Positions 8,244 through 15,861 of a stretch of DNA of 64,000 nt are shown piece by piece (positions within the stretch are counted from its first letter, which is position 1; every line of letters starts with the position of its first letter). The stretch comes from Chloroflexota bacterium (GTDB lineage: Bacteria > Chloroflexota > Anaerolineae > Anaerolineales > Villigracilaceae): contig JACRBL010000040.1 in assembly GCA_016234485.1 (NCBI GenBank), positions 62,001 to 126,000 of the forward strand. The letters run 5' to 3'. The notes beneath the pieces are model-generated. The model was not told the origin of the DNA. It saw nothing but the letters and a program-made list of their open reading frames with translations, and did not search any database. A program made the position numbers and the translations under genes.

Positions 8244-9206
8244 ATGCCACTCTTCCTACGCTTCCTCAACTGGCTTGCAAACTGGCGCCTCCTGCGGACG
8301 GTGATTGTCCTCACGCCTGCTGTCTTCGGCGCGCTGATCTCCGCCTTCTTGCAGGCTTATTATCAGCCTGTGCCGTTGCTGGCCTTCCGCGTGGATATTG
8401 GCATGATGGGCTTCATTCTCGGCGTCGTCATGTCCATCGTCCTGGCCGCGTATTTCTTCGGCGAGACCTCGCGCGGCTGGTACGCGCGCCGCGAAGTGGA
8501 CGAGATCGTCTCGCAGACCGAGGAGGGGCGCAGGCAATTTATCCGCAGGCTCGACCACGAGATCAAGAATCCGCTCACGGGGATGCAGGTGGCGCTGGTC
8601 AACATGTCGGAGGCCGCGGCCGAAACGGACAGAAAACGCGCGGGAGAAAATGCCCGCATCGCGGTGGAACGTCTGAAACGATTGCTGGCCGATTTGCGAA
8701 AACTGGCCGAGTTGGAGGAACGTCCGCTCGAGCGCCTGCCCGTGGACATCCCCGAACTGCTCGAGGAAGTGGCCGAAGCCGTGGAGACTCTGCCCGCCGC
8801 GCAGGATCGAAAAGTGCATCTGCTGATCGCGCGCGTCCCCTGGCCGTATCCGCCTGTGACGGGCGACCGCGACCTGCTGGGGTTGGTCTTTTACAACCTT
8901 GTGGAAAACGCGCTCAAATTCACGGGCGCGAATGATTCGGTGGAAGTGCGCGCGTTGGAAGACGGACGCTCCATCGTGGTGGAAGTGGCCGATAGCGGCG
9001 TGGGCATCCCGCCCGAAGAATTGATGCGAATTTTCGAGGAACTTTATCGCGGCGTAAACGCGCGCGGCACGGAGGGATCGGGACTCGGTCTCGCGTTGGC
9101 GCGGCGCATCGTCTACCTGCACGGCGGCTTGGTCGAAGTCCGCTCGCGGCAGGACGACCCGCGCGGCACCGTGTTTACTGTCCGATTGCCTGTTGGGAAA
9201 AAGTAA
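8244..9206 (+). CDS. Membrane sensor histidine kinase
   Basis: Histidine kinase of 320 residues. Two hydrophobic helices (~18-43 and ~50-78) lie close together, so there is almost no extracytoplasmic sensor and the signal is probably sensed in or at the membrane. The dimerisation box is RLDHEIKNPLTGMQVAL with the phospho-accepting His near residue 113. The ATP-binding domain has NLVENALKFTG (N box), DSGVGIPPEEL (G1), FEELYRG (F box) and GSGLGLALARRI (G2). The ATG at 8244 gives the most compact membrane start. A small hairpin (CCCTGG / CCAGGG) lies between this gene and the upstream response regulator gene. Confidence 0.92.
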   Translation: MPLFLRFLNWLANWRLLRTVIVLTPAVFGALISAFLQAYYQPVPLLAFRVDIGMMGFILGVVMSIVLAAYFFGETSRGWYARREVDEIVSQTEEGRRQFIRRLDHEIKNPLTGMQVALVNMSEAAAETDRKRAGENARIAVERLKRLLADLRKLAELEERPLERLPVDIPELLEEVAEAVETLPAAQDRKVHLLIARVPWPYPPVTGDRDLLGLVFYNLVENALKFTGANDSVEVRALEDGRSIVVEVADSGVGIPPEELMRIFEELYRGVNARGTEGSGLGLALARRIVYLHGGLVEVRSRQDDPRGTVFTVRLPVGKK

Positions 9207-9227
9207 ACTGGCTCTTCGGAAAAAGCC

Positions 9228-9311
9228 TAACCACAAAGGACACAAAGGGAAAAAAGGCTTGAATTTTACAGGCGGTTTTCCTTAGTGACCTCTGCGAAGC
9301 GCCCTGCGGGT
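9228..9311. repeat. Dispersed repeat with AACCACAAAGGACACAAAG end, copy 1
   Basis: Starts with AACCACAAAGGACACAAAGG and ends with TTCCTTAGTGACCTCTGCGAAGCGCCCTG-type sequence. The same blocks occur in altered arrangement at 17374-17515 and 50707-50791. Confidence 0.75.
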
Positions 9312-9373
9312 CAGTCGTTTTCCCTGTTACAAAACCGTGACATGCCTGAAACAGGCTGGTAACAACGGGGGGG

Positions 9374-9379
9374 TATAAA
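9374..9379 (+). promoter_or_regulatory. -10 box of the ECF sigma gene, leaderless spacing
   Basis: TATAAA ends 6 nt before the ATG at 9386, so the transcript would begin at the start codon. A small palindrome (GCCTG-AAA-CAGGC) lies about 30 bp further upstream and could be an operator. Confidence 0.5.
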
Positions 9380-9385
9380 ATAAAT

Positions 9386-10015
9386 ATGGAACGATTCATC
9401 CTCTCCCTGCCCGACGAAGACAGCCTGATCGCCTCTGCCCGCGCTGGCAATCTGGAGGCCTTCAACGATCTCATCCTCCTGCACCAGGACTTCCTCTTCA
9501 ACCTGGCGGCGCGCACCATCGGCGATGACGACCGCGCCGAAGACGCCGTGCAGGAAGCGCTCATCTCCGCGTTCCGAAGCCTGCGCACCTTCCACGGCGG
9601 ATCGTTCCGTGCCTGGCTGGCGCGCGCCGTCATCAACAAATGCTATGATGAATTTCGCCGCACGTCACGCCACCCGTCCGTCCCGCTCACGCCCGTCTTT
9701 GATGGCGAAGAGATGGAGGATTGGGGCTGGCTCCGCGACCCCTCGCCCTCGCTCCAATCGCAAATCGAAGCGGACGAACTGGGCGACGCGCTCCAGCGCT
9801 GTCTCGCGAGCCTGCCGTTCGTTCATCGCTCCGTGCTGGCGCTCGTGGACGTGGACGGCTTCACCTACGAAGAGACCGCCGCAACGCTCCAGATCCCCGT
9901 CGGCACGGTCAAGAGTCGCCTTGCCCGCGCCCGCGCCGCCATGCGCGCCGCGCTTGGCAACGTGTCCGAACTTCTGCCTTCTGTGTATCAAAATTTTCAC
10001 GCCGTCCCTGCCTGA
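9386..10015 (+). CDS. ECF-subfamily RNA polymerase sigma factor
   Basis: Alternative sigma factor of 209 residues. Region 2 (~20-90) reads FNDLILLHQDFLFNLAARTI, DRAEDAVQEALISAFR and FRAWLARAVINKCYDEFRR. Region 4 (~130-190) has LPFVHRSVLALVDVDGFTYE and the helix-turn-helix VGTVKSRLARARAAMR. No zinc-binding anti-sigma gene adjoins it; the next gene encodes a large lipoprotein. The factor may instead be controlled by the adjacent two-component pair or by that lipoprotein. This is inference from order only. Confidence 0.93.
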   Translation: MERFILSLPDEDSLIASARAGNLEAFNDLILLHQDFLFNLAARTIGDDDRAEDAVQEALISAFRSLRTFHGGSFRAWLARAVINKCYDEFRRTSRHPSVPLTPVFDGEEMEDWGWLRDPSPSLQSQIEADELGDALQRCLASLPFVHRSVLALVDVDGFTYEETAATLQIPVGTVKSRLARARAAMRAALGNVSELLPSVYQNFHAVPA

Positions 10016-10027
10016 CCAAATGTGCTC

Positions 10028-10097
10028 CGTGTTTCGTTAGCAGTTCAATTTGCTTGGCAAATCGTGCTGACGGCTCGCAGTCCAACTGCTCGCGAAC
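10028..10097. repeat. Right copy of the 70-bp inverted repeat pair
   Basis: Reverse complement of 7345-7414 with four or five differences. Right beside it (10111-10131) is a separate palindrome, GGATGCAGT-TGC-ACTGCATCC, with the same CAGTTGxACTG core as the in-gene palindromes of dinB and ftsX. Confidence 0.85.
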
Positions 10098-10110
10098 AGC
10101 CGCCAGTTTT

Positions 10111-10131
10111 GGATGCAGTTGCACTGCATCC
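10111..10131. repeat. Palindrome with CAGTTGxACTG core
   Basis: Perfect 9-bp arms (GGATGCAGT / ACTGCATCC) with loop TGC, between the sigma factor and lipoprotein genes. It is a further member of the palindrome family found in frame in dinB and ftsX. Confidence 0.7.
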
Positions 10132-10167
10132 TGCTTGCGAACAAACTATTAACCCAAACGAGAAACC

Positions 10168-12060
10168 ATGCGCCGCCTACTCCTCCTGACCCTGATCGCA
10201 TCTCTGCTCCTGACCGCCTGCGGTACATTTGAAGTGACCATCATCAACAACAACGGAGGCGATTCGCCCGCTGTGGACGTGACCGCCACCGACTCCCCCG
10301 CGGCGGTTGTGGCCCCTTTGAGCATGCTCTCCACTTCCGACGAAATCCGCCAGCGCCTCTTTGAGAGTCCGCTTAACTGGCGGACGATTTTCATCGAAGC
10401 GCAGGTGACCGAGAACGGCGCGTCCGCGCGACGCGTGCAAGTTTGGGTGGATCAATCAGCCCTGTCTTTCCGCGCCCTCAGAGGCCCCGTGGACGGGAAA
10501 GCCGAAACCTATCGCGCGGCAGACGGCATGAGCCTGCTCGAAATGGATTTGAAAACAGGCGCATCGAATCTTTCACCCTTCCTCAGCGAGACGATCAGCC
10601 TGCCTTATTTTCCCGTCGCGCCCAGCCGATACCCGACCGATATGATCCAGTCTCAGCCGCTGACTGCATTCATTGATTCGCATTTGGGGACGATGCTCTT
10701 CCCCTCCGACATCGCGCAAAACCAGGGGACGTTCAAAGCCGTCGCGATGGAAGTGGTGGATTACAAATTAACCCTCGTTGTCGAGTGGACGTACATCCAA
10801 AACGAACTGCCCTCCTATCGCGCCTGGGTGGATATTGCGACGGGCATCTTCCTGCGTTTCCAACAATTTGAAAAATCGGGCGGAACGACCGCGTTGAGCG
10901 AAACCGTCTTTACGCATGTGGTCTACGACCTGCCCATCCCCGCGAGTTTCTTCAGCCCCAACGTGACCGCCCTGCCCGATTTCGTCAGCGACCCGTTGTT
11001 GATCGCAGTGGAAGCGCCCACGCCCGCCGCGGCTGAGGGGGAGGATCCGCTCGGGCTGGTATACGCTTTCGTGGCAGGAGACGGCTCACCCGTCCGCGCG
11101 ATGCGGTTTGTCCGTATCCCCGCGTCGTGCGCGCTCGGCGAAGCGGACTGTCCCGAGGCAGAGGAGATCGCGACGCCCGTTCCGTTGACGTCGTCGCTTC
11201 AAAATGTGGTTTGGTCGGCGAAGCGCAACGAGGCCGCGTGGACGTATCCGATCAACCAAGACCAGCGCATTTGGACGCTGTTCCTTTTCAACGCCGCGGA
11301 GAAAACGTGGAAGGAATTGGCGCAGATGGATCGCTATATGGATCCGCCAATGTGGTCACGCAGTGGCGAATGGATTTCATTTCGCGCGCAGGATGGGAAC
11401 GGCAACGAAGCGATCTATGCCGTGCGCCGCGATGGAAGCGGCCTGAAAAATTTGACCGACAACAAAGACCTGCCCGCGGAGGGACGTCCGTATATTGCCG
11501 ACGCGTGGCTGGGTGAAAATATTATTTTACGCCCTGGAAATTTGGGAGGGACGGGGACGGTCTACCTGATGCGCGCCGAGGACGGATTCGTGAAACCGCT
11601 TTTTGAAACGGCGCTGAACAAGTTTGTTTTTGTGCCATCGCCCGACGCGTCGTTCCTGGCGTATGTGGAGTATGCGGACAACAACCAGAAACAATTGGTG
11701 AAGATCATCACACCCGACGGGAAAACTTTGCAAGACCTGGCGACATTTGTGAGCGGCTCGGTGATGGGCTTGACGTGGTCGCCCGATGGAAAACAACTCG
11801 GCTTCGTGTTGACGACCGACAGCGCCGCCAGCGTGTACGTGATTGACCGCGACGGCAGAAATCTGCGCGAAGTTTACAAGACGGCCACAGACGCGCACTT
11901 TGTCTTTTCGCCCAATGGAAATTATCTGCTGGTGGAAACCATAGACGGTACAGGCCAGCATGTCTACGCCGTCAACCTGTCCACGCTTGACGCGCGGCTG
12001 GTGCAAATCCCTGGCATCGCGTTGAACGAGGCGTGGATGTTTCCTTCGTGGATGAAATAA
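10168..12060 (+). CDS. Lipoprotein with LolA-like and TolB-type beta-propeller domains
   Basis: Exported lipoprotein of 630 residues. The signal peptide ends in the lipobox LLLTACG with Cys at ~17. Residues ~50-290 look like the LolA/LppX-type half-barrel fold (RVQVWVDQSALSFRA, MSLLEMDLKTG, YRAWVDIATGIFLRF). Residues ~330-630 carry WD40-like PD40 repeats of TolB type (DPPMWSRSGEWISFRAQD, GLTWSPDGKQLGFVL, HFVFSPNGNYLLVET). The Asn/Gly tract after the lipobox is a flexible tether. It lies directly downstream of the ECF sigma gene, so it may be its target or regulator. No enzyme motif was seen. Confidence 0.78.
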   Translation: MRRLLLLTLIASLLLTACGTFEVTIINNNGGDSPAVDVTATDSPAAVVAPLSMLSTSDEIRQRLFESPLNWRTIFIEAQVTENGASARRVQVWVDQSALSFRALRGPVDGKAETYRAADGMSLLEMDLKTGASNLSPFLSETISLPYFPVAPSRYPTDMIQSQPLTAFIDSHLGTMLFPSDIAQNQGTFKAVAMEVVDYKLTLVVEWTYIQNELPSYRAWVDIATGIFLRFQQFEKSGGTTALSETVFTHVVYDLPIPASFFSPNVTALPDFVSDPLLIAVEAPTPAAAEGEDPLGLVYAFVAGDGSPVRAMRFVRIPASCALGEADCPEAEEIATPVPLTSSLQNVVWSAKRNEAAWTYPINQDQRIWTLFLFNAAEKTWKELAQMDRYMDPPMWSRSGEWISFRAQDGNGNEAIYAVRRDGSGLKNLTDNKDLPAEGRPYIADAWLGENIILRPGNLGGTGTVYLMRAEDGFVKPLFETALNKFVFVPSPDASFLAYVEYADNNQKQLVKIITPDGKTLQDLATFVSGSVMGLTWSPDGKQLGFVLTTDSAASVYVIDRDGRNLREVYKTATDAHFVFSPNGNYLLVETIDGTGQHVYAVNLSTLDARLVQIPGIALNEAWMFPSWMK

Positions 12061-12093
12061 GAAGCGGAGTCGAGCGTCTCCGACATTCGTTAT

Positions 12094-12112
12094 CCAAAGT
12101 CAGAGGCTTTGG
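12094..12112. repeat. Short CCAAAG...CTTTGG palindrome
   Basis: CCAAAG-TCAGAGG-CTTTGG, preceded by GGAGTCGAGCGTCTCCGAC. It resembles the palindromes at 14940-15000 and the in-gene palindrome of the alcohol dehydrogenase at 46992-47021. Confidence 0.5.
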
Positions 12113-12136
12113 CCTCCGTCCCTTCTCTTTAAATCA

Positions 12137-12177
12137 TCACCCCGCCCTCTTGATGAGATAGGCGGGGTGAGTTTTTA
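12137..12177. terminator. Bidirectional terminator between convergent genes
   Basis: Strong GC arms TCACCCCGCC and GGCGGGGTGA with a T run (GTTTTTATTT) on the right. It serves the lipoprotein gene from the left and probably the transporter gene from the right. Confidence 0.8.
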
Positions 12178-12192
12178 TTTCAATCGGTCAGC

Positions 12193-14139
12193 TCAGGCTT
12201 CAGTACCGATCTCATGCACGTGATACGGCACATTGATGATGACGATGTCATATTGCCGCTTCAGTTGATTGCGGAGAAGTTCGGCGGTGTTCATGTGCAA
12301 CGCGCCCGTGACGCGGCTGTTCGAGACAAATTCCGGCACGACGATGGTGACGATCTCGCCAGGTTGACGTTCACTGATGATCTCGGCGATGTATCCCAAC
12401 AGGGGTTCGATGAAGAGGCGATATGGCGAATTTAACATCACCATCCGCACACCCTCGCCCCATGTCTTCCACTTCTGGCGGACTTTCTCGGATTCGGTCG
12501 GCTCGATCACCACGTGGACGGCGGTCACGTCATTGGACAATTGGCGCGCATAACGGAGCGCGGCCAGCGTCCCCTGGTGCACCCCGCTGACGGGTAGGAT
12601 GACGCGGTGACGGAGCGTGTGCGGGGGATTATCGGAAAAGTTATCGAGGGAAAGTTTTTTGGCAAGTTTCTTATAGTGGTGGTGAATACTAAAGAAGATG
12701 GTCACGAGTACAGGGGTCAGGATCAGCACCACCCAGGCGCCTTCCATGAATTTTGTGGCGGCAAACACGACCATCACCACCGCGGTGCAGACCGCGCCGA
12801 ATCCGTTGATGACCATACGCGTCTGCCAGCCGCGCTCGTAACGCAAGGTAGAGCCAGGCTCAACGATCTCTTCGCCCTCTTTCAAATGTCCGATCTTCCA
12901 CCAACGCCGCGCCATGCCCGCCTGCGATAGCGTAAAGGACAGGAACACGCCGATGGCATACAGCGGAATGAGACGCGTCACGCTGGCCTGGAAGATGACG
13001 ATCAAGATCGAAGCGATGACCGCCAACGTCACGATGCCGCGCGAGTAGACGAGGCGACTGCCGCGGTAGGTGAGTTGACGCGGCAGGAAACCATCGCCTG
13101 CGTGCAGAGCGCCCAGCCGCGGAAAATCGGCGAAGGCGGTATTGGCGGCCATGATGAGGATGACGGTCGTGCCAGAGATCAGCGCCAGGTACATCGCGCC
13201 CCTGCCATCATAAATGGTGCGCGCCAGTTGCGAGATGACCGTCTCCTCCTCGGAAAATACGACCTGCGTTTGACCAGAGAGGAAGGACAGCGCGAGAAAT
13301 AATGAACCGAGGATCAACGACATCCAGATCAGGGTGATGCCCGCGTTCTTACTGCGCGGTTCCTTGAAAGCGGTGATGCCATTCGAGATGGCTTCCACAC
13401 CCGTCAATGCGGTGGTTCCATTGGCAAAGGCATGGAGCAAAATGAATGGCGTAATGGTGGCAATGAGATGTTCCGCTTTAAAATGCGGCGGGTCCACGAC
13501 CACGCCCAGCGAGCCAGTGAAATAACGGAACAATCCGAAGCCCACCGTGGCGGCCATGACAACCACAAAGAAATAGGTGGGGACGGCAAAGGCCGCGCCC
13601 GATTCTTTTACGCCTCTCAAATTGATGAGCATGATAAAGAAGACGGCCAGCACGGCGATCCATACCCGATAGGGAAATAGGTCGGGGTAGGCAGAGACGA
13701 TCTGCGCGACGCCCGAAGAGATGGACACCGACACGGTCAGGATGTAATCGGTGAGCAACGCGGCGCCCGCCGTTTGAGCGGGCAACTCGCCGAGGTTGTC
13801 GCGCGCCACGATGTACGCGCCGCCGCCGCCAGGGTAGGCGTGGATCGTCTGCTCGTAAGAGATGGTGACGATCGCCAGCAGGGTGATGATTCCCAGCGAG
13901 ATGGGGAAAAGATAGCCGTAGGCAATCGTCCCTGCCGCGGCGATCACGCCCAGGATTTCCTGCGTGGCATAGGCCGTGGATGAAAGCGCGTCGGACGCGA
14001 ACACAGCCAGCCCGATGGCTTTGCCGATGGTCTGGTGCGGCGCGTCGGCGGTGGAGAGGGGACGGCCGATCAGCCATGAACTTAATGTCCGCTCTGGTTT
14101 GTGATTGGTGGTGCGTTCGATGATCGTTGTTTCTGACAT
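12193..14139 (-). CDS. APC-superfamily transporter, KimA-like (potassium or amino acid)
   Basis: Inner-membrane secondary transporter of 648 residues. About 12 hydrophobic helices occupy ~40-470. The first-helix motif GLAVFASDALSSTAYATQEIL and the conserved TISYEQTIHAYPGGGGAYIVA are typical of the APC subgroup that includes Bacillus KimA (a high-affinity K+/H+ symporter controlled by c-di-AMP). Residues ~490-648 form a cytosolic USP-like domain (HRVILPVSGVHQGTLAALRYA), as in KimA. The neighbours fit a potassium role: a USP-like membrane protein 26 bp upstream and a KdpDE-like pair further upstream. An amino acid substrate cannot be excluded from sequence alone. Confidence 0.8.
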   Translation of the reverse strand: MSETTIIERTTNHKPERTLSSWLIGRPLSTADAPHQTIGKAIGLAVFASDALSSTAYATQEILGVIAAAGTIAYGYLFPISLGIITLLAIVTISYEQTIHAYPGGGGAYIVARDNLGELPAQTAGAALLTDYILTVSVSISSGVAQIVSAYPDLFPYRVWIAVLAVFFIMLINLRGVKESGAAFAVPTYFFVVVMAATVGFGLFRYFTGSLGVVVDPPHFKAEHLIATITPFILLHAFANGTTALTGVEAISNGITAFKEPRSKNAGITLIWMSLILGSLFLALSFLSGQTQVVFSEEETVISQLARTIYDGRGAMYLALISGTTVILIMAANTAFADFPRLGALHAGDGFLPRQLTYRGSRLVYSRGIVTLAVIASILIVIFQASVTRLIPLYAIGVFLSFTLSQAGMARRWWKIGHLKEGEEIVEPGSTLRYERGWQTRMVINGFGAVCTAVVMVVFAATKFMEGAWVVLILTPVLVTIFFSIHHHYKKLAKKLSLDNFSDNPPHTLRHRVILPVSGVHQGTLAALRYARQLSNDVTAVHVVIEPTESEKVRQKWKTWGEGVRMVMLNSPYRLFIEPLLGYIAEIISERQPGEIVTIVVPEFVSNSRVTGALHMNTAELLRNQLKRQYDIVIINVPYHVHEIGTEA

Positions 14140-14165
14140 TTTTTGTAAACCGTCTTTCGATAATT

Positions 14166-14816
14166 TCAGCGTATTTCAAAGAGGCTGTTCCAACCCAGGA
14201 TCATCCAGACTTCAATAGGAATGGATAACATGAGAGTCAATGCGCTCACCGCATGATTGGGCAATGGCAGGGCGTTTACCTGCAACCAAAGGAAGCCCAG
14301 AATGATGAGGATGGAACCCGTCCACGCGAGCGCGGAGGAAAGCCAGGGAGCGCGTCCCTGCTCGGTTGGAATCAAGTCATCCAGCACATACACCGTGGAC
14401 GCAAAATCGGATTGTAGAAGCGAGTGGTACATGCTTCCGCGCTGTCCTGCCGTTTGGCGGGAAAAGCAGACGAATACATCCCCCTCCCGTGAGTTGGATC
14501 GGACGAGATTCACCCAATCTTTGCCGATTTCGATTCTGGTTTCAAACGCGAGCGCCTCATCCCGCACCATGGCGGAAAGGATGACAAGTTGCCGCCTCAG
14601 GCTGGATTCCTGCAACTTGTCGGAGCAAAGCCCGAGGAACAGGATGGGAGAGTGGAACGCCTCCGCGATGTCCAGGATGCGGCGGGCGACGGCGGGCGCG
14701 TCCATTTCGGAATCGGACACGAGGACAACCAGGCGGCGATTCGTCTGCGCCGCGCGTTCGTCTACGGCCGCGGGTGGAGGGATGGTCTTAACAGGGAGAT
14801 GGTCTAGTATTTGCAT
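14166..14816 (-). CDS. USP-like domain protein with two C-terminal membrane helices
   Basis: Protein of 216 residues in the same operon as the KimA-like transporter (26-nt gap). Residues ~25-155 look like a universal-stress/nucleotide-binding fold (RRLVVLVSDSEMDAPAVARRI, then VFVCFSRQTAGQR and STVYVLDDLIP). Two hydrophobic segments (~163-182 and ~186-208) then anchor it in the membrane. I know no named family with this layout. The USP part may bind ATP or a cyclic dinucleotide and regulate the partner transporter. That is inference from context. Confidence 0.6.
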   Translation of the reverse strand: MQILDHLPVKTIPPPAAVDERAAQTNRRLVVLVSDSEMDAPAVARRILDIAEAFHSPILFLGLCSDKLQESSLRRQLVILSAMVRDEALAFETRIEIGKDWVNLVRSNSREGDVFVCFSRQTAGQRGSMYHSLLQSDFASTVYVLDDLIPTEQGRAPWLSSALAWTGSILIILGFLWLQVNALPLPNHAVSALTLMLSIPIEVWMILGWNSLFEIR

Positions 14817-14894
14817 GGGACCTCACAGATGGACAAATCTTAATTCCCCGCTGTTAAATGGCGACAAAGAAATTCCCCAATCTCATAAAGAACA

Positions 14895-14922
14895 AATAAA
14901 AACGCCCTTTTGCAAGGGCGTT
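14895..14922 (-). terminator. Terminator after the KdpE-like gene
   Basis: Read on the minus strand: arms AACGCCCTT and AAGGGCGTT with a short loop, followed by TTTTATTTG. Confidence 0.7.
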
Positions 14923-14937
14923 GTAAGTTGAATTGAC

Positions 14938-15000
14938 GGACTCCAAAGTCTCCGACTTTGGAGTTTGTTGGGAGCGCTCCAACGTCAGAGACGTTGGAGT
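14938..15000. repeat. Two adjacent palindromes of the ACTCCAAAGTC family
   Basis: First palindrome ACTCCAAAGTC-TCC-GACTTTGGAGT (14940-14964), second CTCCAACGTC-AGA-GACGTTGGAG (14977-14999). The first is nearly the same sequence as the palindrome found in frame inside the alcohol dehydrogenase gene (46992-47021). Confidence 0.8.
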
Positions 15001-15014
15001 CCAAATCATCCGAG

Positions 15015-15710
15015 TCATTCCTCCGCAATAAACCGATAGCCGATCCCAGGCTCGGTGAGGATCACCTGTGGGCGTTCGGGATCTTCCTCCAATTTCTTTC
15101 GCAGTTGACGCATGTACACCCGCAAATACTCAGTGTGATCGGCGTCGGCGGGACCCCAAACGTGGACGAGAATGCTCTGGTGCGTGAGCACGCGTCCATG
15201 ATTGGAGGCGAGATACGATAGCAATTTATGCTCCGTGCCAGTCAGTTTGACCTCCTCCTCGCCGCGCTTAACGATGTGCCAAGCCAGGTCAATGGTCAAC
15301 GCGCCCGCGCGCACAATTTTGCTTTGCTCGGATTTCCTGCTCGCGGCGTGACGGATCGCCACGCGCACGCGCGCCAGCAGTTCTTCGATGCCGAATGGTT
15401 TGGTCAAATAATCGTCGGCGCCTTTATCGAGCGCGGCGACTTTGTCGCGTTCGCTGTCGCGCACGGACAGGATGATGATCGGGATCTGCGTCCACTCGCG
15501 CAGGCGCGTGCAGACTTCCACGCCGTCCATGTCGGGCAGGCCGAGATCGAGGATCACGATGTCGGGTTCGTTGGAAGCGGCCAGCGTGAGGCCCTCCTCG
15601 CCGCGGCTGGCCGTCGAAACGCGGAAGCCCTTCTCGGTGAGGATGGTGCGGATGGCGCGCTGGATCTGCGGTTCGTCGTCAATGACGAGGATGTGCGGCG
15701 CGTTGGTCAT
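15015..15710 (-). CDS. KdpE-like response regulator
   Basis: OmpR-family regulator of 231 residues. The receiver domain (~6-120) has DDEP, the phospho-acceptor Asp in VILDLGLPDMDG and the Lys in TKPFGIEELLARVR. The DNA-binding domain (~135-229) reads LTGTEHKLLSYLASNHGRVLT, then HTEYLRVYMRQLRKKLE and IGYRFIAEE. The sequence follows KdpE closely, including GVEVCTRLREW. It lies downstream of the KdpD-like kinase gene on the same strand, with a repeat element between. No kdpFABC is visible here, so the targets may be the KimA-like transporter operon next door. Confidence 0.9.
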   Translation of the reverse strand: MTNAPHILVIDDEPQIQRAIRTILTEKGFRVSTASRGEEGLTLAASNEPDIVILDLGLPDMDGVEVCTRLREWTQIPIIILSVRDSERDKVAALDKGADDYLTKPFGIEELLARVRVAIRHAASRKSEQSKIVRAGALTIDLAWHIVKRGEEEVKLTGTEHKLLSYLASNHGRVLTHQSILVHVWGPADADHTEYLRVYMRQLRKKLEEDPERPQVILTEPGIGYRFIAEE

Positions 15711-15754
15711 GCGCGCACCTCATTGCAGATTAAAATATCTAACCCACTCTTGCC

Positions 15755-15843
15755 CGTCATTGCGAGGGCGTTCTTCCCGAAGCAATCCCCAACTCGACCA
15801 GGGAGATTGCTTCGTCGGGAAGAGCGCCCTCCTCGCAAAGACG
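15755..15843. repeat. Modular hairpin repeat (CGTCATTGCGAG family), copy 1
   Basis: About 90 bp. It starts CGTCATTGCGAGGGCG and ends with the inverted CCCTCCTCGCAAAGACG. It can fold into one long hairpin through TTCTTCCCGAAGCAATC and GATTGCTTCGTCGGGAAGA. It sits between the kinase and regulator genes. Confidence 0.85.
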
Positions 15844-15861
15844 AAACCTTGGTGAAACGAA

